From: Chitinophagaceae bacterium UBA4407
GTDB taxonomy: Bacteria; Bacteroidota; Bacteroidia; Chitinophagales; Chitinophagaceae
Reading direction: 5' to 3'
Assembly (NCBI GenBank): GCA_002390845.1
Contig: DGQT01000010.1
Coordinates: 12,583-76,582, forward strand
DNA length: 64,000 bases
The notes under the pieces are model-generated. The model made no database searches and was not told where the DNA came from. It saw nothing but the letters and a program-made list of their open reading frames with translations. The stretch's first letter is position 1. Each line of letters begins with the position of its first letter. Below, in pieces: positions 27,794 through 36,940 of the stretch. The translations under genes were made by a program, and so were the position numbers.

Positions 27794-28171
27794 TTAATTC
27801 TGGGGAGAACCACGGTTTACCCAGGCTTTAAACTTATTAATGTCGCAATCGGAGAGTTTAGCGGCATCCTTTGGCATTGCAGAAGTTGTGCCGTCTTGTA
27901 TTAATGACGAAATTAAAAGGCCAAAATCTGCATAATCTTTTATAGTTGCATAATCTTCCAGTTGTATACCTGCACCAAGGTCTGCGGCACCTCCATGACA
28001 ACTAAAACAACTTTTTTTCATAATATCGTTTAGTTCAACACTCAGGCGAACTGTAGTTGTATCGCAGGCAGGTGGCGCAGGATATGCAATATCCGCTTTA
28101 TCGTAATAACAGCCCATAAAACCTGTAGCAAGAAAAAAACACATAATAAAACCAAGTTCCTTCATTTTCAT
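27794..28171 (-). CDS. Cytochrome-c-like lipoprotein, one heme motif
   Basis: 125 aa from ATG 28171; the frame extends to 28252 but the lipoprotein signal (FIMCFFLATGFMGC) sets the start. The lipobox Cys is followed by a single domain with canonical heme motif CFSCH and a later SAMPKDAAKLS with the probable axial Met. The pattern LEDYATIKDYAD and FKAWVNRGSPQN resembles the small cytochrome domains often fused to planctomycete-type proteins. Likely periplasmic-facing lipoprotein that transfers electrons within this gene block. Confidence 0.85.
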   Translation of the reverse strand: MKMKELGFIMCFFLATGFMGCYYDKADIAYPAPPACDTTTVRLSVELNDIMKKSCFSCHGGAADLGAGIQLEDYATIKDYADFGLLISSLIQDGTTSAMPKDAAKLSDCDINKFKAWVNRGSPQN

Positions 28172-28259
28172 AGTTAATATTTTGTAGTACGTTCTGGCAT
28201 TACAAACCTTAGTTGTGCTGCCATACTTCCAGAGCTGTTCTATGTTGAACAATATTACA

Positions 28260-28325
28260 AAAGTACAAGAGTGCGACGCAATGAAAGCTTGAATTATTGT
28301 AATTTAAGCCGGGCTCTAAAAAATA
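28260..28325. repeat. Solo right arm E11
   Basis: GTACAAGAGTGCGACGCAATG with tip GCCGGGCTCTAAAAAA. Lies between the two cytochrome-like genes. With left arm E10 at 25221 it brackets the cytochrome-YceI-DUF5777 block. Confidence 0.8.
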
Positions 28326-28346
28326 TATTGCTCATACCCGGGTTTC

Positions 28347-29036
28347 TTAATTATTAATGGCTCCGGCAGCTACCCATTTTTCAATCTGTTTCACTTCACA
28401 GTCGCTTAACATACCTCCAGGTGGCATTGCAATAAATCCCGGGGCCTGGGTAACTGCACCAACCAAGCGGCCATTAAGTGCCACTGTACTTAAACCGGTA
28501 TAGGTTGAAAGGTCTATACCACCGCTGGCATTGCTGCCTGAGTGGCAACCTGTACAGTTGGTAGTCATAATCGCGGATATTGCTGTTTTGTAGTCAAAGA
28601 CCGCACTATCGCAACTATTACAATTTGTGGTATTTTTTGCTCCTTCCTTAATCCACCTGCTTATCAGGTTTAACTGGTCACTACTTAAGCTACCACCCGG
28701 GGGCATTTCTCCTGAAGCAATTTGCCTGTAAATTTCACTGCTGCCAGGATCACCGGGTTTAATCCCTCTTTTTGTTATGTTCTGAAAATTATCGAGAACA
28801 TAGCCTTCCTGCTTACTCTTACTATCATGGCAGCCAGCATACGCGCAACTGTTCACAAAAATGGGGAGTATCTCCCCTTCAAAACAAACTAAAGAATCTG
28901 CATTATTGCTGCCACCCCCATTACCGGTACTGTCAGTATTTCCTCCACTACCGGGATTTTCAGGTGTAGCAACCTGGTGTACACACGAAACAAATAATCC
29001 TGCAATTGCTGCAAAGAGCAAAATGGTGTTTTTCAT
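28347..29036 (-). CDS. Cytochrome-c-like lipoprotein, two heme motifs
   Basis: 229 aa lipoprotein (LFAAIAGLFVSC). A Gly/Ser/Asn-rich linker precedes two similar domains. The first has the non-canonical motif CAYAGCH (C-X4-C-H) and ASGEMPPGG; the second has canonical CTGCH and FIAMPPGGM. Each is followed by IxxWIKEGA or IEKWVAAGA. C-X4-CH is recurrent in Bacteroidota proteins of this type from memory, but whether it binds heme is unproven. Upstream OB-fold gene is 20 bp away. Confidence 0.83.
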   Translation of the reverse strand: MKNTILLFAAIAGLFVSCVHQVATPENPGSGGNTDSTGNGGGSNNADSLVCFEGEILPIFVNSCAYAGCHDSKSKQEGYVLDNFQNITKRGIKPGDPGSSEIYRQIASGEMPPGGSLSSDQLNLISRWIKEGAKNTTNCNSCDSAVFDYKTAISAIMTTNCTGCHSGSNASGGIDLSTYTGLSTVALNGRLVGAVTQAPGFIAMPPGGMLSDCEVKQIEKWVAAGAINN

Positions 29037-29056
29037 AGTTTGACTTTTAAAACGGG

Positions 29057-29467
29057 TTACTTAATAATAACACCCTGGTTAATTATAACATCACTTAAAA
29101 AACCGGTACAAACACCTTTAAAAGTAATGTTACTGCCCTTTACAAGGGCTCCTGGGTTTTCTTTAAAAGTACAGTTCACTCCAAATACAGGATCATTTGA
29201 TTTTAAATAAACAACGGTTTCACCCGCCTGATTTTTTTTTATATCGGTCACCTCTCCGGTAACTTGTATTGCTTTATCCAGGTAAAGTTTATTTGCCCGG
29301 GTTTCATTTACCGTAAATGAATCAAAAATAGCCATGGCAGTAATTTCCATTCCCTTCTCTTCTGTTACATCCCTGGCCGGTTTGTTCCACATATAGTACC
29401 CGTAAGTGAAACCAAAAAGAGCTACTGCTCCCAAAACAACCAGTGCTATTTTCTTTTTAGATTTCAT
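29057..29467 (-). CDS. Membrane-anchored OB-fold protein (tRNA_anti-like)
   Basis: 136 aa. N-terminal membrane segment (IALVVLGAVALFGFTYGYYMW), then a region with KLYLDKAIQVTGEVTDIKK, NCTFKENPGALVKGSNITFKGVCTGF typical of the OB-fold tRNA_anti-like family, which despite its name is usually an envelope protein of unknown function. The frame opens six codons earlier at 29485. First gene of the envelope/redox block; it precedes the two-heme lipoprotein by 20 bp. Confidence 0.8.
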   Translation of the reverse strand: MKSKKKIALVVLGAVALFGFTYGYYMWNKPARDVTEEKGMEITAMAIFDSFTVNETRANKLYLDKAIQVTGEVTDIKKNQAGETVVYLKSNDPVFGVNCTFKENPGALVKGSNITFKGVCTGFLSDVIINQGVIIK

Positions 29468-29573
29468 AGTTATACAGTATTGCAAAATAATACGACAAAA
29501 AACTAGTCTGCAAACACATTAAACCGATAGGGTAAATTTTACTGCTGAACAGGAAAAATCAAGTGTTTAACCA

Positions 29574-30191
29574 TTAGGATTTTACATACTGCTGCACCGG
29601 CAGGCGGTTGGCAAGGCTTCGCGCCAATGTCATTTCATCGGCATATTCCAGTTCTCCGCCAAATGCAATACCACGGGCAATGGTGGTAATACGGCAACCA
29701 AGGTGCTGTAATTTCTTTTGAATATAGTAAATGGTTGTATCGCCCTGTATGTTTGGGCTTAACGCAAAAACCAATTCTTCAACCTGTTCTTTTTCTATAC
29801 GGCTAACAAGCGATTCTATATTTAGCTGATCCGGGCCAATGCCATCCAGCGGCGAAATAATGCCCCCGAGTATGTGATACGTTCCATTAAACTGCTGTGT
29901 ATTTTCTATGGCTATTACATCGCGTAAATTTTCCACCACGCAGATCATGTGCTGGTTACGCATAGAGTTGGCGCAAATGGCACAAATATCGCCGTCGCTT
30001 ATATTGTGGCAGCGTTGGCAAAACTTAATATCCCTGCGCATTCTGGCAATGGTTTCGCTAAAATTTTCTACTATCGCGGCATCCTGTTTTAGCAGGTGCA
30101 ATACCATACGAAGTGCCGTTTTTTTACCAATGCCCGGAAGCTTTGTAAATTCATTTACCGCATTTTCTAACAGTGAGGATGGCAATTGCAT
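29574..30191 (-). CDS. recR: Recombination mediator protein RecR
   Basis: 205 aa, the standard length. Helix-hairpin-helix FTKLPGIGKKTA near the N-terminus, a four-cysteine zinc finger CQRC...CAIC, and a Toprim domain with MICVVENLRDVIAIE and GGIISPLDGIGPD. Works with RecO and RecF to load RecA on gapped DNA. The frame continues upstream to 30272, but that part is translated repeat DNA (left arm E12), so ATG 30191 is the start. Confidence 0.95.
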   Translation of the reverse strand: MQLPSSLLENAVNEFTKLPGIGKKTALRMVLHLLKQDAAIVENFSETIARMRRDIKFCQRCHNISDGDICAICANSMRNQHMICVVENLRDVIAIENTQQFNGTYHILGGIISPLDGIGPDQLNIESLVSRIEKEQVEELVFALSPNIQGDTTIYYIQKKLQHLGCRITTIARGIAFGGELEYADEMTLARSLANRLPVQQYVKS

Positions 30192-30221
30192 ATCTGCAAA
30201 TATACGATTAGGGCAATGGAA

Positions 30222-30539
30222 TTTTTTTGAGCCTGGCATAAGTTCCCTGATGAGTCGTCTGTTGCGTCGCACACTTGTACTTTCAGATTATTATTGGGCT
30301 TTACCAAAGCGAAGATTGAAGCGAATTTAACTGCGCAGCCCTGTTACACGAACCGCGGCAAATTTTTTTTAAGAAAAGAAATAGAACTCCCTTTGTAGTA
30401 GTGTGTTTACACTTTAAACACTTTCGCTACAATCTCCGCTTCGATCTTCGTCTTGAGAAAAGTTGAATAAAGTTCCAAATGCACAAGTGAGTGACACAAC
30501 AGGAGACCCCATGAAATACTTTTGCTGGCCCTCAAAAAA
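30222..30539. repeat. Interspersed inverted-arm repeat, element E12 (mixed cores)
   Basis: Left arm 30222-30286 is GAGCCTGGC with core TTGCGTCGCACACTTGTAC; right arm 30481-30539 has AAGTGAGTGACACAAC and tip TGGCCCTCAAAAAAC. Inner sub-arms with ACCAAAGCGAAG on the left and CTCCGCTTCGATC on the right extend the inverted similarity. It fills the divergent recR/MFS spacer, so both promoters would have to lie within or next to it. Confidence 0.83.
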
Positions 30540-30590
30540 CTTATTGATAAAGGAGAGATGTATTACCATTGCTAAAGTTACTTTTGCCGC

Positions 30591-31784
30591 ATGGCCACAA
30601 CGCTTTCACCCAAGGCTACCGATAAATATTTTACTTTTCAATTTGCATTGCTTTGTGTAAGCAACTTTTTATTCTCTGGAAGTTTCTCCATGATGCTGCC
30701 CGAACTTCCGGGTTATCTTACCAAACTTGGCGGAGCAGATTATAAAGGATTTATTATTGCATTGTTTACTTTAATGGCGGGTATATCCAGACCGTTCAGC
30801 GGCAAGTTAACAGATACGGTTGGGCGTGTTCCTGTAATGATCTTTGGTTCCCTGGTTTGTGTGGTTTGCAGTTTACTTTATCCCTTACTTACAACTGTTG
30901 CAGGCTTTTTATTCCTTCGTTTTTTGCATGGATTTTCTACAGGCTTTAAACCAACGGCAACTTCGGCTTATGGAGCCGATGTAGTGCACGAAAGCAGGCG
31001 CGGCGAGGCTTTGGGCGCATTGTCTGTTGGCTATACTGTTGGCATGTCACTCGGCCCCGTAATAGGCAGTTACCTTGTAAATCATTTTTCTTACAACACT
31101 ATGTTTTATGTTTCTGCTGCATTTGCATTGGGTTCTGTAATCATCCTGAATAACATAAAAGAAACACTTGCCAACCCGCAGAAATTCTCAATAGAATTAA
31201 TAAAAATTCAACGGCACGAAGTGTTTGAAAAAACATCTGTAAAGCCTGCATTAATCATGTTGCTGCTGGCTTTTTCCAGTGGGTGCACCTTAACCATTGT
31301 TCCCGATCTGAGTGATTGGGTTGGCCTGCAAAACCGGGGAATATTTTTTGCAACTTATACCGCCAGTTCATTATTAATAAGGTTGCTGGCAAATAAATCT
31401 TCCGATAAACACGGGCGGGTAATTGTGCTGATTTTTTCTTCGCTTGCATTGGCCATATCAATGATGTTTTTATCGTTTGTTCATACACCGGTAATGTTTT
31501 TAATAAGTGCTGCTATCTTCGGTTTAAGCTGGGGAATGAACGGCCCAACACTTACTGCATGGACGGTAGATTTGTGTGCACCAGAAAACCGCGGACGGGC
31601 TGTAGCATCGATGTACATTGCATTAGAAGCCGGCATTGGCATCGGCGCATTTATATCAGCAAAGATCTACGACAATAAATCTTCAAATTTTATTTATGCA
31701 TTTATAACACCAGCAATACTTGCTTTGGTCTCTGCAATGTTGTTATTTATATGGAGGCGCAAGAAAATACAGGCGGCAAAATAG
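30591..31784 (+). CDS. Major facilitator superfamily transporter
   Basis: 397 aa, 12 predicted membrane helices. The loop after helix 2 reads GKLTDTVGRVPV, the MFS signature A, and FLRFLHGFSTGFKPTATSAYGAD is the helix 4-5 region; a second signature-like NKSSDKHGRVIV starts the C-terminal half. Inner-membrane drug or metabolite exporter most likely; substrate not predictable. Monocistronic, between two repeat elements. Confidence 0.88.
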   Translation: MATTLSPKATDKYFTFQFALLCVSNFLFSGSFSMMLPELPGYLTKLGGADYKGFIIALFTLMAGISRPFSGKLTDTVGRVPVMIFGSLVCVVCSLLYPLLTTVAGFLFLRFLHGFSTGFKPTATSAYGADVVHESRRGEALGALSVGYTVGMSLGPVIGSYLVNHFSYNTMFYVSAAFALGSVIILNNIKETLANPQKFSIELIKIQRHEVFEKTSVKPALIMLLLAFSSGCTLTIVPDLSDWVGLQNRGIFFATYTASSLLIRLLANKSSDKHGRVIVLIFSSLALAISMMFLSFVHTPVMFLISAAIFGLSWGMNGPTLTAWTVDLCAPENRGRAVASMYIALEAGIGIGAFISAKIYDNKSSNFIYAFITPAILALVSAMLLFIWRRKKIQAAK

Positions 31785-31803
31785 TCCCGCTCTTTTTATA
31801 ACG

Positions 31804-32345
31804 TTGTTTTTGATACAGGCTTTTGCAGTGCTATGAAGCTTTCGTTGTGTCACTCACTTGTACGTTCCGTAATTTTATTGAGCAGAAAGACAAACAAAAT
31901 ATTATCTATTACTACACCTTACCAAGCATCGAGGCATTGGCGGCAATATAAAATATTTATAAGCCGCACAACCCAGCAACTGGCTCGCTGAATATTTGAG
32001 TATAAAGTGAGAAAATATAATGGTTGCAGATGAGGAGGGGTAATTCTGTATTAGCCCGGCAGTTATAATTCTATGAGGCTTTACTAGCATTGCACTGTTT
32101 AATACTTTGTTCTTTTTTTCCAATGTGCAAATTGGTTTACGAAATCATACACTTTAGTAATAATATGTGTAAGCATATCTTAGAAAAGTTGTGCTGCCCG
32201 TTGCAAAAATCTTTGTGCAGTTCGCTTTATAAGATTGTACCATATCTATAAAGCTGACTGCATATTGCCGGCCCATGTATTAGCCGCTCAAGTGAGTGAC
32301 ACAACCAAAGTTATATAGTAGCAACGCAGCCGGGCTTATTTTTTT
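31804..32345. repeat. Inverted-arm repeat, element E13 (core B both arms, nested arm)
   Basis: Left arm 31804-31866 and right arm 32285-32345 both carry the GTGTCACTCAC-type core (TTGTGTCACTCACTTGTAC and AAGTGAGTGACACAAC). About 420 bp lie between them. Inside, 32053-32100 resembles a degenerate left arm (TAGCCCGGC, CTATGAGGCTTTA, then GCATTGCACTG). No open frame of note is present; the rest of 31785-32502 shows no feature. Confidence 0.8.
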
Positions 32346-32502
32346 CCATTAAAAAAGACGTACAATGATGAATTGTATAACCAGTTAATTATTGTTGGTT
32401 TACAGTTTAAAAAGGGAATTGCAGTTTTTTTGTTAAAAAAAATGCTCTGAAATTTGGTAGTGTAAATTAGAATTCTGTAAATTGTGCACACGATTGCACA
32501 AA

Positions 32503-33570
32503 TTGTCGCACAGAACAACCATACACGATATAGCAAAACAATTGAACCTTACATCGGCTACGGTTTCAAGAGCTTTGAATGATCATCCCCGTATAAGTGC
32601 AGAAACAAAGCGGCTTGTTCAGGCAAAGGCAGAGCAGTTAAAGTACCAGCGAAACAAAATTGCATCGTCGTTAAGATCGGGTAAATCGCATACAATTGGC
32701 GTAATTATTCCCAGTGCACAAATGAATTTTTTTGGCTCAGTAGTGCATGGTATTGAAAATATGGCAAGCAGTAATGGATACAGTATTATATTATACCAGT
32801 CTGAAGAAAGTTCTTTACTAGAGAAGAAGGCTATTGAGACTTTCTTAAGTGCCCGGGTAGATGGAATACTGGCATCTATTGCAAAGGAGACTATAGATTT
32901 TGCGCATTACGAAGACCTGAAAAAGAGAAATATTCCTTTAGTTTTTTTCGACCGTACCAATGATACCCTGAATATACCATCGGTGGTGATTGATGATTAC
33001 AAAGGGGGGTTTCTGGCTACGGAACATCTGATAAAAAAAGGCTATAAACGAATTGCGCATGTTTCGGGTCCGCAGCATTTAAAAGGTTTCAGGGAAAGGT
33101 TTCGCGGTTATACAGATGCACTGAAGCATTATAAAATGAAGGTTAATAAGCAATTTATTTATGCAGGTGATATATCTATAGAGGCAGGAAAAGCCGCTAC
33201 AGAATATTTTTTTAATTTGATGGAAGTGCCTGATGCGGTGTTTGCAGTAGAAGACTTTACTGCGCTTGGTGTGATAAAGGGGTTGAAAGAAAGAAAAATT
33301 AAAATACCAGCGGCATTTGGTGTTATAGGTTTTGCCAATGAGAGTTTTGATGAATATATAACACCAGCTTTATCGTCAGTTGATCAGCAAACTGTTCAAA
33401 TGGGCAAAGAAGCATTCAGCCTTTTAATGAATATGATAAAGATAAAGGAGGGCAAGCTGAATGTTGTTTTAAATGAGCAAATTGTACTTGAGCCTGTTTT
33501 ATGTTTCAGGGAATCATCGGCAGGAAAAATCAATGTTTTAAAAGATGTTTTGGTTGAGACGAATTCTTAA
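32503..33570 (+). CDS. LacI-family transcriptional regulator
   Basis: 355 aa from TTG 32503; other in-frame TTG codons at 32482 and 32494 are possible and no ATG fits. The N-terminal helix-turn-helix HDIAKQLNLTSATVSRALN is diagnostic, followed by the hinge and a periplasmic-binding-protein fold (IGVIIPS, VDGILASIA, HVSGPQ, VIGFANE). It is followed at 126 bp by the SusC gene on the same strand and is the likely repressor or activator of that uptake locus, responding to a small ligand. The N-terminus starts close to a promoter-like TTTG-N16-GAAATTTG (32429-32456). Confidence 0.88.
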   Translation: MSHRTTIHDIAKQLNLTSATVSRALNDHPRISAETKRLVQAKAEQLKYQRNKIASSLRSGKSHTIGVIIPSAQMNFFGSVVHGIENMASSNGYSIILYQSEESSLLEKKAIETFLSARVDGILASIAKETIDFAHYEDLKKRNIPLVFFDRTNDTLNIPSVVIDDYKGGFLATEHLIKKGYKRIAHVSGPQHLKGFRERFRGYTDALKHYKMKVNKQFIYAGDISIEAGKAATEYFFNLMEVPDAVFAVEDFTALGVIKGLKERKIKIPAAFGVIGFANESFDEYITPALSSVDQQTVQMGKEAFSLLMNMIKIKEGKLNVVLNEQIVLEPVLCFRESSAGKINVLKDVLVETNS

Positions 33571-33696
33571 ATATTTTTTAAACTTTAAAAATAAAGTTAT
33601 ATGAATATAATCCCATGGAATGACACCTGACTGCAATTTTGAGCTATACAAAATTCAGATTAATACAAATTATTAACCACTTCCAATTTGCTTGTT

Positions 33697-36600
33697 ATGA
33701 GAGAAAATTACTATCTAAAAAAATTAAGGAAATCTTTGTATGCAGCATTTTGCTGTATTTTTCTTTTACTGTTTTCTTTAAAGGACATTCAGGCCAGGGG
33801 ATTTTACAGCCCAGCAGCCGATAAAAAGATTACGGGTAAAATTACCGATGATAAGGGCGCTCCTCTTTCCAATGTATCTGTATTGTTGAAAGGAACAAAA
33901 AAAGGTGTAACAACAGACTTAAATGGAGTTTTTTCTATTTCGGTTCCTGGTGATAATGCGGTATTGATTATTTCGTACGTTGGGTATAAAACACAAGAAA
34001 TACCCGTTGGTAGTCAAACAGATTTAAGTGTATCATTAACCTCGGCTTCTGAGAATTTAACCGATGTGGTGGTGGTAGGTTACGGCACACAAAAAAAAGT
34101 AACAGTAACCGGGGCAGTTAGTTCAGTAAGGGGAGAGGCTTTGGTAAAATCTCCTGCTGTTGATTTGTCAAACTCTTTGGCCGGCAGGTTACCCGGCCTT
34201 GTTGTAGTACAAACAAGCGGTGAGCCGGGTTATGATGGAGCATCATTAAATATTCGGGGTATCAATACTATTGGTAATAATACACCTTTAATCGTTATTG
34301 ATGGTGTTCCTGAAAGAGATGGTGGTTTAGGCCGCTTAAATCCGAGAGATATTGAAAACATTTCAGTATTAAAAGATGCCTCCGCAGCTATCTATGGTTC
34401 ACGTGCAGCAAATGGTGTAATACTTATTACAACCAAAAAAGGCAATGTTGGTAAACCAAAGATTACCTATGATTTTAACCAGGGCTATTCACAGCCGGGT
34501 ACGGTTCCTAAAATGTCGAATGCGGTAGAGTATGCAAACATTATGAATCAAATCCCCATTTACAAAAGTATTCCGGTAAATGAATGGCAGGCTGCCTGGA
34601 CAGCGATCCAAACCACAGGTAGTTACGATTCACCAACTGAAGGTATAGCTACTTTAAATGCAAACTTTAGCCCCGATGCTGTAAAAAAATATGCAGACGG
34701 AAGTGACCCTTGGGGCTATCCAAATACAGATTGGTTTGGGGATGCGTTTAAAACATGGGCACCTCAATCCCGGCATAACCTGCAAATAAGCGGTGGTACA
34801 GAAAATTTCAGGTATTTTACTTCACTCGGTTATGTAAACCAGGATGCTATTTATAACAATTCGGCAACCCGCTATCAGCAATATAACTTCAGGACCAACC
34901 TTACAGCCAAGATTAATAGCTATATCACCACCACTGTTGGTATTTTAGCGCGCAGGGAACAAAGAAGATTCCCAACTGAAAGTGCAGGTTCTATTTTTCG
35001 TATGCTAATGCGTGGCCGCCCTACTGAACCTGAAGTATGGCCCAATGGATTACCCGGTCCTGATATTGAAAACGGGCAAAATCCATATGTAATTACCACA
35101 AATGCCACAGGGTATGAAGACAATCCAAAGGATTTTGTACAGGGAAATGGTTCAGTGGAAATCACCAACCCCTGGATTAAAGGTTTAAAACTTACACTGT
35201 CAGCCGCAGTGGATAAAAATAGTGCTACCGACAAATACTGGCAAACACCATGGAAATTATATTATTGGGATAAAATAACATATGAAGATGACGGTGTAAC
35301 TCCAAAATTAGTGGGTGCTATCCGCTCGAACTTTACTGACCCACGTTTAACGCAGAGTTATAGTTCGGTTCTTAATACCAATCTTACTGCATTCCTGAAC
35401 TATGACACCAAAATAGGGAGTGCGCACACCATCAATATCCTTGCTGGTGTTACTAAAGAAACTTTTAAAGGAGAAAATTTCTTTGCATTCAGAAGAAATT
35501 TTATTTCTCCTGCTTTAGACCAGCTATTTGCTGGGGGTTCGCTTGCGCAAAATACTGGCGGTGGTGCATATAGCAGGGCCAAACTTGGTTACTATGGCAG
35601 GGTTCAGTACAATTACAAGGAAAAGTATCTTGTAGAATTACTCGGGAGATACGATGGTTCTTACATATTCCCTGAAAATAAGCGCTTTGGATTTTTCCCT
35701 GGATTACTTGTTGGATGGAATTTAAGTAACGAGAAATTCTTTAAAGTGCCCGGTATAAATTATTTAAAAATCAGGGGTTCTTACGGGCAACTTGGTAATG
35801 ACCAGGTATATAGAAATGGAAATTTACAGGAATATGCGTTTCTATCTACCTACGGATTTGGATCTTATCCTATTAATGGACAGGTAGCAACAACCCTGAA
35901 TGAAATAGTTTTGGCAAATCCAGATTTTACATGGGAGGTTGCCAATAACTATAACCTTGGACTTGATGCTACTGTTTTGAACAATCACGTTGATTTAACG
36001 TTAGAGTATTTCTTTAATAAAAGGAGTGCTCTTTTGATTCAGAACACAGGTATTGTGCCCGCATCATCGGGAATTGCAAATATACTGCCCCCGGTAAATA
36101 ACGGGCGTATCGATAACAAAGGTTTTGAATTCACCGTTGCTTATAAGGGGAATATCAATAAAGACTTTTCATTCAGGTTTGGCGTTAATGGTGGGTATGC
36201 AAAAAATACCGTAAAATACATTGCCGAAAACCATTCAACCCCCGAGTATCAGTGGCAGGAAGGCAAGCCCTACAATGCATTTGTAGTTTATAAATCGGCG
36301 GGAGCTTTCCTGGATCAGGCCGATATTGATAAAAATTCCATTGACTATAGCGGAATTACAGGAAAGTTATTGCCTGGTGATATGAAATTTGAAGATGTAA
36401 ACGGCGATGGAAAAATAACTTCTGATGATGCAGTAAGGTTAGACAAAAGTGATTTTCCTAACTTTAACTTCGGTTCTACAATTGAAGCAAGATATAAATC
36501 TTTTGATCTGAATGTCCTTTTTCAGGGTGCGGCTGGGGCTATGATACGTGTTCAAACAGAATCAGGGGATATTGGTAATTTCCTAAAATATTCTTATGAT

Positions 36601-36930
36601 CACCGCTGGTCAATCGATCACCCGAGCAGTACAGATCCAAGATTGGCAAGTCGTGGTGATACTTATTACACAGGTGGATCTTATGGAAATAATACTTATT
36701 ATCTGTTTAACAAAAATTACATCAGGTTAAAAAATGTTGAAATTGGCTATACTTTACCCGCTCGTTTGTTAGAGAAAGCCAAAGTTAGTAATTTCAGAAT
36801 CTTCGTTAATGCGCTTAACTTGTTTACAATCTCAAAGATGAAGATCTTTGATCCTGAAGCAACTACTGGTAGTGGTGTTTACTACCCACAATCAAGGGTG
36901 CTTAATGCCGGTTTAAGTTTAACTTTTTAA
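33697..36930 (+). CDS. SusC/RagA-family TonB-linked outer-membrane protein
   Basis: 1077 aa from ATG 33697 (an in-frame TTG lies three codons earlier). Signal sequence, then a CarboxypepD_reg-like domain (ITGKITDDKGAPLSNVSVLLKG), a plug with VVVVGYGTQKK, SLAGRLPGL, NIRGINTIGNN and SVLKDASAAIYGSRAANG, and a 22-strand-type barrel ending LNAGLSLTF. Imports an oligomer ligand delivered by the SusD partner with TonB energy. The next gene, SusD, begins 10 bp later. Ligand unknown. Confidence 0.95.
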   Translation: MRENYYLKKLRKSLYAAFCCIFLLLFSLKDIQARGFYSPAADKKITGKITDDKGAPLSNVSVLLKGTKKGVTTDLNGVFSISVPGDNAVLIISYVGYKTQEIPVGSQTDLSVSLTSASENLTDVVVVGYGTQKKVTVTGAVSSVRGEALVKSPAVDLSNSLAGRLPGLVVVQTSGEPGYDGASLNIRGINTIGNNTPLIVIDGVPERDGGLGRLNPRDIENISVLKDASAAIYGSRAANGVILITTKKGNVGKPKITYDFNQGYSQPGTVPKMSNAVEYANIMNQIPIYKSIPVNEWQAAWTAIQTTGSYDSPTEGIATLNANFSPDAVKKYADGSDPWGYPNTDWFGDAFKTWAPQSRHNLQISGGTENFRYFTSLGYVNQDAIYNNSATRYQQYNFRTNLTAKINSYITTTVGILARREQRRFPTESAGSIFRMLMRGRPTEPEVWPNGLPGPDIENGQNPYVITTNATGYEDNPKDFVQGNGSVEITNPWIKGLKLTLSAAVDKNSATDKYWQTPWKLYYWDKITYEDDGVTPKLVGAIRSNFTDPRLTQSYSSVLNTNLTAFLNYDTKIGSAHTINILAGVTKETFKGENFFAFRRNFISPALDQLFAGGSLAQNTGGGAYSRAKLGYYGRVQYNYKEKYLVELLGRYDGSYIFPENKRFGFFPGLLVGWNLSNEKFFKVPGINYLKIRGSYGQLGNDQVYRNGNLQEYAFLSTYGFGSYPINGQVATTLNEIVLANPDFTWEVANNYNLGLDATVLNNHVDLTLEYFFNKRSALLIQNTGIVPASSGIANILPPVNNGRIDNKGFEFTVAYKGNINKDFSFRFGVNGGYAKNTVKYIAENHSTPEYQWQEGKPYNAFVVYKSAGAFLDQADIDKNSIDYSGITGKLLPGDMKFEDVNGDGKITSDDAVRLDKSDFPNFNFGSTIEARYKSFDLNVLFQGAAGAMIRVQTESGDIGNFLKYSYDHRWSIDHPSSTDPRLASRGDTYYTGGSYGNNTYYLFNKNYIRLKNVEIGYTLPARLLEKAKVSNFRIFVNALNLFTISKMKIFDPEATTGSGVYYPQSRVLNAGLSLTF

Positions 36931-36940
36931 AAATTTATTT

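Noticed and set aside
30192..30272. Longer RecR start
   Set aside because: The extra codons fall in repeat arm E12, and the standard RecR N-terminus is at 30191.
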